DNA of 35,603 nt. Source: CAZQDP01 sp964592375. Its GTDB lineage: Bacteria; Bacillota; Clostridia; RUG12999. A model generated the notes under the pieces. That model did not search any database. It saw only the letters and a list, made by a program, of their open reading frames with translations, and was not told the DNA's origin. The translations under genes were made by a program, and so were the position numbers. The stretch is from assembly GCA_964592375.1 (NCBI GenBank), contig CAZQDP010000012.1, forward strand, positions 1-35,603. The letters are read 5' to 3'. Shown in pieces: positions 16,144 to 24,378 of the stretch (within the stretch, counting starts at the first letter, position 1; each line of letters starts with the position of its first letter).

Positions 16144-16254
16144 AATTAAAAGCATATAAAATATTTATTATTATTAATAAATTGAACATCATTTTTATGG
16201 AAAAGGGTGGTTTTCTATCTTATTTCCAAAGCTTAATTTTATGAGGTGCTTAAC

Positions 16255-16971
16255 ATGAAAATTGCCATTTGTGACCGAGATGTCTACAATGTGGAAAAGC
16301 TGATCGGAATTTTAATTAAGTACAATCGTGAGTTTAGAGAAATTGAGATTTTTACATATGTCAGCGGGGAAGAACTTATGTATGCCTATCTCAAAAAAGG
16401 GCTCCGATTTGATATGGTCTTTTTAGATGTCTTGCTAGAAAAGATGAACGGCATTGAAACGGCAAGAAAAATTTTGGAGATAGACAGTAGTGTGTTATTC
16501 TTTTTTGTGACCCAAAGCATGGACTTTGCTTTGGAAGGATATGAGGTTCGGGCATTTCGATACATACTTAAGCCATTTACGGAGGAGCGAATTAAAAAAG
16601 ATTTTGGTTGTGCGGTCAAAGAGTTGTTTAAAAATGATAAACGCTATGCGGTGCAAACCAAAGCCAAGCTTGTACACATCAATGTTGAGGATTTATTATA
16701 CTTAGAAAGTGTAAAGAGGCAGGTTTTTGCTACTACTGTTCATGAGAAAATTGCTTTTTATTCAAAACTACAGATAGAGGAGGAAAGGCTCAAAGCTTTT
16801 AGCTTCGTGCGAGTTCACCAAGGCTTTTTAGTCAATATGGCTTATATCAGCACCATCGTGGAGGGTAACATCATATTGAAAAACGGGTCCCATATTCCTA
16901 TTAGCAAAAGCAGAAAGAAATCGACCTTAACGAGTTTTACAAAATACCTTACGGAATATGATTTTATCTAA
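16255..16971 (+). CDS. LytTR-family response regulator (REC + LytTR)
   Basis: This 238-aa regulator has a receiver domain (KIAICDRDVYNVEKLI onward) with phospho-acceptor Asp58 in MVFLDVLLEKMNGIE and the conserved Lys in YILKPFTEER. The C-terminal LytTR DNA-binding domain (about residues 138-235) shows DLLYLESVKRQ, FVRVHQGFLVNMAYI and HIPISKSRKKS. Regulators of this type (AgrA, ComE, LytR) usually bind pairs of direct repeats. The frame opens with a GTG at 16246, but that GTG belongs to the GAGGTG ribosome binding site; the ATG at 16255 has 6-base spacing and is chosen. No histidine kinase is nearby. It lies just upstream of the exopolysaccharide-like array and is its most likely local regulator (inference). 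Confidence 0.92.
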   Translation: MKIAICDRDVYNVEKLIGILIKYNREFREIEIFTYVSGEELMYAYLKKGLRFDMVFLDVLLEKMNGIETARKILEIDSSVLFFFVTQSMDFALEGYEVRAFRYILKPFTEERIKKDFGCAVKELFKNDKRYAVQTKAKLVHINVEDLLYLESVKRQVFATTVHEKIAFYSKLQIEEERLKAFSFVRVHQGFLVNMAYISTIVEGNIILKNGSHIPISKSRKKSTLTSFTKYLTEYDFI

Positions 16972-17154
16972 ACTATTTTTCAAAGAATACCTGTGTAGAT
17001 GAATTTCATATGATGGAATGCTAAATATTCGTCAAAGGGTTATTTTATAGTTTAAGAGAGGAATTGCGAAGAATATTTTAAAAATGACATGAGAATAAAA
17101 GAAAACCAATAAAATTATTACATTTAATGTTCCAAAAAGTACAAAACGCTTTAT

Positions 17155-17246
17155 TATGCATAAAATGAATATTATAATGAAATTGTGGTACTATGCTTAA
17201 ATAAGAATATTATGGCGAAATTGTCATTATGCAATGTATATATAAA
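17155..17246. repeat. About 37-bp direct repeats upstream of the EAL gene
   Basis: A unit starting TATGC recurs at 17155, 17192 and 17228. The first two copies share a 20-base block, GAATATTATaatGAAATTGT at 17167-17186 and GAATATTATggcGAAATTGT at 17205-17224 (17 of 20 identical, offset 38). The third copy is only partial. They fill much of the 314-base gap between the response-regulator gene and the first gene of the array. Paired direct repeats are the usual target form for LytTR proteins, so these may be its sites. A TATAAT at 17173 lies inside copy 1, but its -35 (TTTATT) is poor. Nothing else was seen in this gap. Confidence 0.5.
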
Positions 17247-17285
17247 ACTTTTGCAGGCTTATTGTGCTCAGAAAGGAACGAAGAA

Positions 17286-19169
17286 ATGAAAGCTGTGAAT
17301 ATTGATATTCCAATCAAATCCATAGGCCTCAACCGGGAAGATGTAGATGCGCATATTGAAAACCTGCTTGATTTTCATCAAAAGGTTTTAAATAAGCTCA
17401 TCAGAGAAATTAAGCTGCTTGAAAGAACCAAAGAAAACATGCTCATTGAACTGGAAGCAGCGAAAAAGAATGAACCTGTTTATACCGAAGAGGTTGAGAT
17501 GGAGGAGCCTGTAGAAATTCCTCGTGTGTTTACCAGTGCCCATAAAAGGGTGGAAAAAACCATTGCGCTGATTGAAGAAATCGCTAATCAAAAAATTGAA
17601 CAAATGGTTGAAAATGCAAAAATTCAAATGACAGAATATGATGAGGTCTTAGAAAAGCTTCAACAGGAAATTGATGAAAACAAGGAAAAAACAGAAAGCT
17701 TACTGGGCGAGGTCATTCATCTTCTGAAAACAAATATGGATGAGGTATATTCCGATCACAATAAGCAGCTTCGACGGGTGGAGAAGGAAGAAGAGGAAGA
17801 GGAGAATTTGCCGCAGGCCAAGGTCATTGACATCTTTCAAAATCGAAATCCGGAGCCCAAGCCGACGCTGAAGGTTGCAAAAAATGTAGAGGAAAAGGTA
17901 CTCAAAAGCTTGGTGCCATATTATCATTCCAAGGAAGAATTTGTGAAGTATTTGGGGCAACTGCTTTCGGAGGATGCCAAAATAGTTACAGGGGCAGTGC
18001 TACTTGTAGAAATCAATGAGTTTATCATCGCTAATTATTTATTCGACTGCGCTTCGGGAGATGAGCTGATTGCTGAAATCATTGGCAGAATAAAGAACAT
18101 CAATGATAATTTATATATTGCCAGGGTGGCATATGATCAGTTGGGGATTATTTTTAGTGGAACAGATAATATTGACAATATTTCGAAGCTTGCAAGGGTC
18201 ATTTTGAAACAGATTAAAACCAAGCTTTCAGCGGAAGATAAAAAAATCGATTTATCCGCAAATATTGGGATTGCCGTATATCACAATAATAACGAGGATG
18301 ATGCGGAGTTAGTGATGAACTACGCCGGAATTGCCCTTTTTAAGGCAAAAGAAAAAGGAAAGAACAATCTGCATTTCATCGACGAATCGCTTATTAGCGA
18401 AGTGAAGTTTACCCACAATTGGAGAGTGGATTTGGCAGAGGCCATCGAAAATGATGAGCTGGAGCTATATTACCAACCTCAGTACAATGCAGATGATAAA
18501 ACGCTGGTGGGTTTTGAAGGACTTTTGCGATGGTCGAAAGGCGATTATGGCGATGTTCCGATTATCAACACCATCAAGCTTGCGGAGGAAGAGGGCCTGA
18601 TTGAAAAGTTAGGGGAAATCGTGCTGAGAAAGGCTTGTGCATTTGCAAAAAAAGTCAATGCCAAAAGTCCTCGTCGCCCTTTGGTGGTTTCCGTGAACAT
18701 TTCCACCACGCAGCTGATGCGAGATGATTTTGTAATCGATATCGGCAATGTTATTGCTGAAACAGGCGTTCCCACTGAGTATTTAGGCTTTGAGGTCACA
18801 GAATCCTGCTTTATGGAATGTTTTGAAGAAAATTGTAGCAAAATTGCACAGATTAAAGATATGGGAATTACCATTGCCATTGATGATTTCGGGACCGGGT
18901 ATTCCAACTTGTCGTACTTATTAAAAATGCCTGTTTCCGTTGTCAAGATAGATAAATCATTTTTAGATGATATGACCACCAACGAAAAAAGCAAAAAATT
19001 TATTGAGTCAATTATAACAATTACCCATGACTTGGGGCTGAAAGTCGTAGCCGAGGGTGTGGAGAATGAGCAGCAAAGCAATATGCTTGCTAGCATGAGC
19101 TGCGATTATTTGCAAGGGTATTATTTGGCAAGACCATTACCGGAAGAACAAGCGTTTATGTATGTGTAA
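17286..19169 (+). CDS. DivIVA-like coiled-coil + degenerate GGDEF + EAL c-di-GMP phosphodiesterase
   Basis: This 627-aa protein has an N-terminal DivIVA-like motif (SIGLNREDVDAHI, 12-24), coiled coils to about 165, an acidic linker, a degenerate GGDEF domain (about 210-365, with AYDQL in place of GGDEF at 282-286), and an EAL domain (about 375-625). EAL catalytic positions look intact: Glu411 in EGLLRW (EGL variant of EAL), Asn471 in VNIS, Glu503 in FEVTES, Asp533-Asp534 in IDDFGTGYSNL, Lys554, Glu590, and Gln610 in LQGYYLARP. It should therefore hydrolyse c-di-GMP, with the dead GGDEF as a sensor. The first 150 residues align without large gaps to the protein at 24365. No membrane segment is present. 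The ATG at 17286 has AAAGGA 8 bases upstream; the frame's earlier start is less likely. It is the first gene of the array. Confidence 0.88.
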   Translation: MKAVNIDIPIKSIGLNREDVDAHIENLLDFHQKVLNKLIREIKLLERTKENMLIELEAAKKNEPVYTEEVEMEEPVEIPRVFTSAHKRVEKTIALIEEIANQKIEQMVENAKIQMTEYDEVLEKLQQEIDENKEKTESLLGEVIHLLKTNMDEVYSDHNKQLRRVEKEEEEEENLPQAKVIDIFQNRNPEPKPTLKVAKNVEEKVLKSLVPYYHSKEEFVKYLGQLLSEDAKIVTGAVLLVEINEFIIANYLFDCASGDELIAEIIGRIKNINDNLYIARVAYDQLGIIFSGTDNIDNISKLARVILKQIKTKLSAEDKKIDLSANIGIAVYHNNNEDDAELVMNYAGIALFKAKEKGKNNLHFIDESLISEVKFTHNWRVDLAEAIENDELELYYQPQYNADDKTLVGFEGLLRWSKGDYGDVPIINTIKLAEEEGLIEKLGEIVLRKACAFAKKVNAKSPRRPLVVSVNISTTQLMRDDFVIDIGNVIAETGVPTEYLGFEVTESCFMECFEENCSKIAQIKDMGITIAIDDFGTGYSNLSYLLKMPVSVVKIDKSFLDDMTTNEKSKKFIESIITITHDLGLKVVAEGVENEQQSNMLASMSCDYLQGYYLARPLPEEQAFMYV

Positions 19170-19204
19170 TGGAGCGGTTCCATTATCTGAAGGGTTGATA
19201 AAAA

Positions 19205-20488
19205 ATGAAAACAATTCAAAAAGCGTTATGCAGCATATGTGTTTTTTTACTCCTGCTTCCTTGCATCCAATCGATTGCGGCAGGCAAGAGCTATATCAAT
19301 GAGGCGAGAGTGTTTTACGACCTTGGTTTTTACAATGGTATTGCGCTTAATTATTTTGATCCGGACTTAAATTCCTTTGTGGACAACGAAACGGCTGTTG
19401 CATTTGTGCTGAAGCTAACCGGGCTTAAGAATAAGGCGCTGACCTTGTCGGATGAAAAAACAAATCAGATTTTAAGTGCATATGCAGACTCCGATCTTAT
19501 ATCCGACTGGTGTAGAAAGTATTATGCCTATGCCATTGAATCCAAAATCGCAGCCAATCTTGCTGGCGGGTCGTTGTATCCGAAAAAGCTGGTGGAGGGC
19601 AGAACGTTAGCTGCCATGCAACTGAATTACTTAGGCTACAATCTCACAGATGAATATGCCTCCATCTCTGCGTATCTGCATTCCTTTGTAGGCGGCATGA
19701 CTCCGGCGGATGCAAGATACTGGAATGATAAGATTATCAGCAAAAATGATATGCTGGGCATTACCTGGAAGGCATTGAACATCAAATCCACGGGAGGCGT
19801 GAAATTTATTGATTTAATCATCAGTAAAAGCAATATCAACAAGGATCGCCTTATCAATCTTGGGTTTGATTTTGCCAGCGGGCAAACGAAATTGCCGGTG
19901 TTTCCAGAAGAAACCTCGCAGTCGGGATCAGCAAATTCCGGTAGCTATATTATGAAGGATGGATCCACCTACGTGGGACAGACGGTAAACGGCATCCCAA
20001 ATGGCGTAGGGACGGTTCAGTATGAAGCGGGCCGATATGAGGGGCAAGTGGTCGGTGGGATGCGTAATGGTGAAGGAAAACTGATACGAAACGATGGATT
20101 TATTTATTCCGGTGAATGGAAAAACGATACGATGACCGGCAAAGGAAATATTCAGTGGCCCAATGGGGATAGCTATGAGGGTGAAATGTGGGAGGGTGTC
20201 TTCCAAGGAAGCGGTACATTAAAATGGGTCAGTGGAGATAGCTATTCTGGCCAGTTTGATAAAGGCTTCTTTTCGGGATACGGCCGCTTTTACTGGAATA
20301 TTGGTAACTATTATGAAGGCCAGTGGAGCAATGGAGAGTTTAACGGATATGGCATATTCCGCTATGCAAGTGGCGAAACATATGAAGGCGAATGGAAAAA
20401 TGGGAAAAAGAATGGCAAAGGCAAGCATATTGACGGCGAAGGCAGAATTACAATCGGCACATGGGAAAACGACGCGCAAATTAATTAG
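19205..20488 (+). CDS. Secreted SLH-like/MORN-repeat surface protein
   Basis: This 427-aa protein has a signal peptide (about 1-26, ending SIAA), an S-layer-homology-like half with at least two degenerate modules (FYDLGFYNGIALNYFDPDL at 37-55; YADSDLISDWCRKYYAYAIE at 93-112), a Ser/Gly linker, then seven MORN repeats of about 23 residues plus a partial eighth from residue 256, for example YSGEWKNDTMTGKGNIQWPN. SLH domains hold proteins on secondary cell-wall polymers. Bacterial MORN repeats have few known functions; in eukaryotes they act in scaffolding and membrane association. It is 35 bases after the EAL gene and 23 before the EamA-like gene, so operonic. A second MORN protein ends the array. 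Confidence 0.85.
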   Translation: MKTIQKALCSICVFLLLLPCIQSIAAGKSYINEARVFYDLGFYNGIALNYFDPDLNSFVDNETAVAFVLKLTGLKNKALTLSDEKTNQILSAYADSDLISDWCRKYYAYAIESKIAANLAGGSLYPKKLVEGRTLAAMQLNYLGYNLTDEYASISAYLHSFVGGMTPADARYWNDKIISKNDMLGITWKALNIKSTGGVKFIDLIISKSNINKDRLINLGFDFASGQTKLPVFPEETSQSGSANSGSYIMKDGSTYVGQTVNGIPNGVGTVQYEAGRYEGQVVGGMRNGEGKLIRNDGFIYSGEWKNDTMTGKGNIQWPNGDSYEGEMWEGVFQGSGTLKWVSGDSYSGQFDKGFFSGYGRFYWNIGNYYEGQWSNGEFNGYGIFRYASGETYEGEWKNGKKNGKGKHIDGEGRITIGTWENDAQIN

Positions 20489-20511
20489 TAAAGGAGTCGT
20501 GGTGTTTACAA

Positions 20512-20859
20512 ATGCAAATTGTCCTCTTATCTCTACTCAATGCGATGCTTTTGGTATCGGGGCAGCTTTTATGGAAGTCGGGTCTTGCAGGTCGTGAGTT
20601 TAACAGCGTTGGTACAATTGTAGCTACCATGCTGTCGCCTCGAATACTGGCTGGATTATTGATATATGGTCTTGCCACCGTTTTATGGCTGTATATTTTA
20701 AGCAAGGCGGAAATTAGCTATGTATATCCACTTACCAGTATTGTACATATTATTATGCTGTTTTGTGCAATCTTTCTCTTTGGGGAAAATGTATCTCCCA
20801 TGCGGTGGGTTGGCGTTTTTCTTATCACTGCCGGTGTTTGTCTTGTTGCGGTAAAATAG
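20512..20859 (+). CDS. Small EamA/SMR-type membrane protein (ArnE/ArnF-like)
   Basis: This 115-aa protein has four predicted membrane helices and the drug/metabolite-transporter fold. Its pattern (SGQLLWKSGL early; LSKAEISYVYPLTSIVHIIMLF, quoted in part, then FLFGENVSPMRWVGVFLITAGV) is that of the small EamA-like subunits placed beside glycosyltransferases, such as ArnE/ArnF, which flip undecaprenyl-phosphate sugars. The next gene is a GT2 of the polyprenyl-phosphate type, 23 bases away, which supports this role over drug export. AAGGAG lies 15 bases before the ATG, rather far; GGTG at 7 bases may serve as the binding site. The real oligomeric partner is unknown. Confidence 0.8.
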   Translation: MQIVLLSLLNAMLLVSGQLLWKSGLAGREFNSVGTIVATMLSPRILAGLLIYGLATVLWLYILSKAEISYVYPLTSIVHIIMLFCAIFLFGENVSPMRWVGVFLITAGVCLVAVK

Positions 20860-20882
20860 AATTGTGAGAAGGAGCTATACAA

Positions 20883-21590
20883 ATGAAGGTACTCATAATC
20901 ATTCCGGTTTTCAACGAGGAAAAAAATATTGAGCACGTTTTAGATAGCATTGAAGCTGCTTGCCCTCACTATGACGTACTTGTGATTGACGATGGATCCA
21001 TTGACCATTCGTATGATCTTATTCGGCAAAGAAACAAAGAAGCCGTTGTGCGACTGCCCTCCAATTTATGTATAGGCGGTGCCAGGCAAACAGGCTACAA
21101 ATATGCATTTTATCATCAGTATGATATTGTGGTGCAAGTTGATGGGGATGGGCAACATAATCCTTTGTGTATTGAAAAAATGATAGAGAAATTAAAGCAG
21201 GGCTATAATGTTTGCATCGGATCACGTTTTATTACCTATGAAGGATTTCAATCTTCAGGTATTCGTCGAATTGGGATATCCTTCTTATATGGATTGCTCA
21301 AGTGTATAACCGGCGAAAAAATTACCGATCCTACTTCGGGATTTCGCGTATGCGACCGAAAGGCAATAGAATTTTATGCGTTTGAGTATCCACTGGATTA
21401 CCCGGAGGCCGAGTCGATTGTCACGGCCAGCAGAAACAAAATGAAGCTATGCGAAGCGCCGGTCGCCATGGAGGAGAGAAAAAGCGGGAAGTCCAGTATT
21501 GGCAAGCGTGCCTCTGTTTACTATATGATTAAGGTGACCATTGCTATTTTAATTGAAGCCATCGGGAAAAACAAAAAAAAGAAAATATAA
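20883..21590 (+). CDS. Family 2 glycosyltransferase (polyprenyl-phosphate sugar synthase type)
   Basis: This 235-aa GT-A enzyme has IIIPVFNEEKNIEHVL (5-20), VIDDGS (34-39), the metal-binding DGD in VQVDGDGQHNP (87-89), and DPTSGFRVCDR, typical of the DPM1/DPG synthase group. It lacks the C-terminal membrane helices of ArnC/GtrB types; the basic tail GKNKKKKI may contact the membrane. It probably charges undecaprenyl phosphate with a hexose in the cytoplasm. It sits between the flippase-like gene and a DUF2304 gene, a common trio in Gram-positive glycan loci. The donor could feed the two GT-C-like proteins encoded further down. The sugar is unknown. Confidence 0.88.
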   Translation: MKVLIIIPVFNEEKNIEHVLDSIEAACPHYDVLVIDDGSIDHSYDLIRQRNKEAVVRLPSNLCIGGARQTGYKYAFYHQYDIVVQVDGDGQHNPLCIEKMIEKLKQGYNVCIGSRFITYEGFQSSGIRRIGISFLYGLLKCITGEKITDPTSGFRVCDRKAIEFYAFEYPLDYPEAESIVTASRNKMKLCEAPVAMEERKSGKSSIGKRASVYYMIKVTIAILIEAIGKNKKKKI

Positions 21591-21632
21591 GGTGCACAAC
21601 GGAAATCGGATATGTGCGAAGGAGGAACACAG

Positions 21633-22007
21633 ATGGACAGACAACTTCAATTGATACTGCTTGCAACAACTGTTGTTTTTTTAATTTACATTATTAACCT
21701 GGTGAGAAATCGAAAGCTTGAATTGCGTTATACGCTGGTATGGATGCTATCCACCTGTGGATTGATTATCATTACCATCGTGCCGGGTGCACTTGGCCTA
21801 ATTTCTGAAATGTTGCATATCGTGGAACCGGTGAACACCTTGTTTTTGGTTATCATATTTTTGATGATTTTGGTTGTTCTATCACTAACCAAAACAGTAT
21901 CGGACAGCTATTTGCGGATTAGCACCCTCACGCAAGAGGTGGGATTGCTCAAACTTGAAACGGAAAGACTCAGGAAGATTAGCCAGCAGAAAGAAGAAAC
22001 GATTTAA
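21633..22007 (+). CDS. DUF2304 membrane protein
   Basis: This 124-aa protein has three predicted helices (LILLATTVVFLIYIINLV; the Trp-rich segment YTLVWMLSTCGLIIITIV; NTLFLVIIFLMILVVLSL) and a short C-terminal coiled coil (LTQEVGLLKLETERLR). The pattern RNRKLELRYTLVWML is the signature of DUF2304, nearly always found next to a GT2. Its function is unproven; it may anchor the GT2 or assist flipping. GGAGG lies 7 bases before the ATG at 21633, so an upstream in-frame start at 21612 is rejected. The pelF-like gene follows 43 bases later. Confidence 0.85.
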   Translation: MDRQLQLILLATTVVFLIYIINLVRNRKLELRYTLVWMLSTCGLIIITIVPGALGLISEMLHIVEPVNTLFLVIIFLMILVVLSLTKTVSDSYLRISTLTQEVGLLKLETERLRKISQQKEETI

Positions 22008-22050
22008 GCCTTGTTTGACTGTTGAAAATGGAGGAAAAGGAGGGGCAAGT

Positions 22051-23793
22051 ATGGGGGATAATTTAAAAGTCATGCTCTCAACTGAGGGCACCTATCCGTT
22101 TCATCCGGGCGGTGTTAGCACATGGTGCGATATTTTGATAAAACAGTTGCAGGGTGTGGATTACGTACTATACAGTCTGATGATGAACCCATATATTTCG
22201 CAAATATACACATTGCCTCAATCCACCAAGCTCATCAAGGTTCCGCTTTGGGGAACAGAAGAACCAAGTGAATATTTAGAAACTCCCTTTTCAAAGGTAT
22301 ATCTCTCTAAGAAAAAGACCACAGATGATATTATTCGGCAAAAATTTATCCCGCTGTTTCGCACATTAATTCAGGAAATGGTCAGTCTTGAAAAAAAACC
22401 GCAAAAGCTTGCTGGGGTGATGCATGAATTATATTTATACTTTCAAGATTATGAATATAAAAAGAGCTTCAAATCGGACATTACATGGGATGAATTTAAA
22501 ACATATATGTATAACTTTTCATACGATGCCGAAAATGGCATGGACGCTCCCAGTGTGCATGCACTCATTCAAAGCCTTGGCTGGGTTTTTCGATTTATGA
22601 TTACACTTAATACGCCGGTACCAAAGGTGGATGTAACCCATTCTGCGGCGGCAGCCTTCTGTGGCATACCCTGCGTACTGGCAAAGCTTGAACATAATAC
22701 GCCCTATATGCTCACGGAGCATGGTGTATATATCAGAGAACAATACTTATCCTTATCGAAAAGAGGTTATCCATCGTATCTCAATACATTCTTTATCCGT
22801 ATGATTAATTCGGTCATTGCACTTAATTATGAATATGCGGATATTGTATCACCCGTATGCAAATACAATACACGCTGGGAAGAACGATTTGGAGTAGAAA
22901 AAGAAAAAATCAATGTCATATACAATGGCGTGGACGATCAAATTTTTACGCCGATGCAGGTTGAACGGAAGTATCATGACCCTACCGTTGTATCCATTGC
23001 CAGAATAGACCCACTGAAGGATATCATTTCGCTCATTGAAGCCACTGCACTTATTCGAGAGGAAATTCCAAATGTGAAGATGGTAGTCTATGGCTCGGTA
23101 TCGGTACAGGAATATTACGAAGAATGCGTGAAATTAGTGAGTGAGCTTAATGTAAAGGATAATTTTATTTTTGCAGGGCATACCAATGATGTGCCAAAAG
23201 CATATAATTCAGGTGATATTATTGCATTATCCAGCATTTCCGAGGCATTTCCATATTCGGTTGTGGAAGCCATGATGAGCGGAAAACCCGTTGTATCTAC
23301 AGATGTTGGCGGAATTAAGGAGGCGCTGGGGGATTGTGGAATTCTTGTTTCACCAAAGGCGCCGGGAGAGCTTGCGGAGGGAATTGTAAAGCTTCTTCGA
23401 AATCCTGAAATGATAATCGATCTCGGAAAAAGATCAAGAGAAAGAGCGGTTGCGTATTTTTCTATTGAAAAAGTGCTAGAAAACCATTATAATTCATATA
23501 GCGGACTACTTTCGGCTGACACTCGAATGAAAAAGACATTGCCAATTTCACTTTTGCAAAAGCAAAAGTTTTATGCGGAAAAAGGATATACACTACTTAA
23601 TATGGGCTTTATCGCAGAAGCAATTGAACAATTTAAAGAGGCGATTGCGGCCTCTCCCAACACACCACTTGTTCCGGTGCTGTCGCTCGAAATTGCAAAT
23701 GCTTATAAAAAAATGGGGGATAATCAAAGGGCAAGCATTGAAATGCAAAAAACAAGCGCACTGGCAACAAGCCTACAAATGAATATCATGTGA
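22051..23793 (+). CDS. pelF: PelF-like GT4 glycosyltransferase with C-terminal TPR
   Basis: This 580-aa protein carries PelF hallmarks: LSTEGTYPFHPGGVSTW (9-25), the long PelF-specific N-terminal insert (DUF3492 region), HSAAAAFCGIPC (197-208) and LTEHGVYIREQYLSLSKRGY (221-240). The GT4 donor site is present, with Glu398 and Glu406 of the E-x7-E motif in SEAFPYSVVEAMMSG. PelF is the cytosolic polymerase of Pel, a 1,4-linked GalNAc/GalN polysaccharide. Residues about 502-575 add a TPR-like segment (AEKGYTLLNMGFIAEAIEQF onward) not typical of PelF; PelE, absent here as a separate gene, is a TPR protein, so this may replace it. Start: an AAAGGAGGGG site lies 5-8 bases before the ATG at 22051; the frame is open further upstream, overlapping DUF2304, but with poorer initiation. 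Confidence 0.88.
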   Translation: MGDNLKVMLSTEGTYPFHPGGVSTWCDILIKQLQGVDYVLYSLMMNPYISQIYTLPQSTKLIKVPLWGTEEPSEYLETPFSKVYLSKKKTTDDIIRQKFIPLFRTLIQEMVSLEKKPQKLAGVMHELYLYFQDYEYKKSFKSDITWDEFKTYMYNFSYDAENGMDAPSVHALIQSLGWVFRFMITLNTPVPKVDVTHSAAAAFCGIPCVLAKLEHNTPYMLTEHGVYIREQYLSLSKRGYPSYLNTFFIRMINSVIALNYEYADIVSPVCKYNTRWEERFGVEKEKINVIYNGVDDQIFTPMQVERKYHDPTVVSIARIDPLKDIISLIEATALIREEIPNVKMVVYGSVSVQEYYEECVKLVSELNVKDNFIFAGHTNDVPKAYNSGDIIALSSISEAFPYSVVEAMMSGKPVVSTDVGGIKEALGDCGILVSPKAPGELAEGIVKLLRNPEMIIDLGKRSRERAVAYFSIEKVLENHYNSYSGLLSADTRMKKTLPISLLQKQKFYAEKGYTLLNMGFIAEAIEQFKEAIAASPNTPLVPVLSLEIANAYKKMGDNQRASIEMQKTSALATSLQMNIM

Positions 23794-23827
23794 TTGTTTT
23801 TAATCATGGCAAAAGGGGGATGAAACG

Positions 23828-24259
23828 ATGCCAATTACACAAAGAGTGACTTTGTTCGGCTATAGCGCAGCGGATGTTGAAAAAACCATCGAAAGGCTGA
23901 GCGATGAATTTGAAACCAAGAAAAAAGAGCTTGAGAATAAGGTTGAAACACTCAAAAAGGAAATTGATGAATTAAAAGAGCAGATTAATTATTTTAACAG
24001 CAACAAAACGGTTGTTGTTAAAAAGCGTATCGTCAAGCGAGATGTATCTGAAACCGATGATCAAAAAGAGATTATGAATGCCTTATATGATGCACATATG
24101 CACTCAACGGAAAAGATCCTAAAGGTACAAAAAGGGATTGTAATGAAGCTGGAAAAGAGAAAGTCATTAATCCTTATCCGTGAGAAGAAGGCGATCGAAA
24201 TGAAGAACGATTTGCAAAATTTAATTGATTATATTGACTCTATTGCCAAGGATTATTGA
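23828..24259 (+). CDS. Small DivIVA-like coiled-coil protein
   Basis: This 143-aa protein has a short N-terminal motif, TLFGYSAADVEKTIERL (8-24), resembling the DivIVA/GpsB N-terminus (F-x-GY-x(3)-DV). A coiled coil follows (about 25-60, KKKELENKVETLKKEIDELK), then a basic stretch (KTVVVKKRIVKRDV) and a second helical region to the end. No membrane segment or enzyme motif is seen. DivIVA proteins sense negatively curved membrane and recruit partners to poles or septa; a similar recruiting role for the polysaccharide machinery is inference. The same N-terminal motif is found in the proteins at 17286 and 24365. AAAGGGGG lies about 8 bases before the ATG. Confidence 0.72.
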   Translation: MPITQRVTLFGYSAADVEKTIERLSDEFETKKKELENKVETLKKEIDELKEQINYFNSNKTVVVKKRIVKRDVSETDDQKEIMNALYDAHMHSTEKILKVQKGIVMKLEKRKSLILIREKKAIEMKNDLQNLIDYIDSIAKDY

Positions 24260-24327
24260 TATTGGTTTTATATGTAGATGCACAACAAGGCATATTCGGA
24301 TACGGATTCATGAAGGAGTGCATTTGT

Positions 24328-24378
24328 ATGGCGCATTTGAGTTCACAGGAAAGGGGTTGTTTAAATGAAAGGTCCTGA
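24328..24378 (+). CDS. Possible 16-aa upstream ORF overlapping the next gene
   Basis: The ORF MAHLSSQERGCLNERS starts at an ATG with a good AAGGAG site 9 bases upstream and ends at a TGA 11 bases inside the coiled-coil gene that starts at 24365, in another frame. It could couple or regulate translation of that gene. It could equally be chance; the peptide itself has no features. Confidence 0.3.
   Translation: MAHLSSQERGCLNERS

Noticed and set aside
15998..16159. 53-codon open frame in the divergent intergenic region
   Set aside because: It is rich in Lys, Ile and Tyr as expected from AT-rich DNA, has a poorly spaced AGAAGGA, runs through the hairpin and the regulator promoter, and shows no motif.
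16246..16254. GTG start for the response regulator
   Set aside because: That GTG is part of the GAGGTG ribosome binding site of the ATG at 16255.
17150..17178. Promoter TTTATT-17-TATAAT inside the first direct repeat
   Set aside because: The -10 is perfect but the -35 is poor. In such AT-rich DNA it is not strong enough to list as a feature.
19166..19182. Small inverted repeat ATGGA/TCCAT after the EAL gene as a terminator
   Set aside because: The stem has only five pairs and no T run follows, and the next gene is 35 bases away in the same direction.
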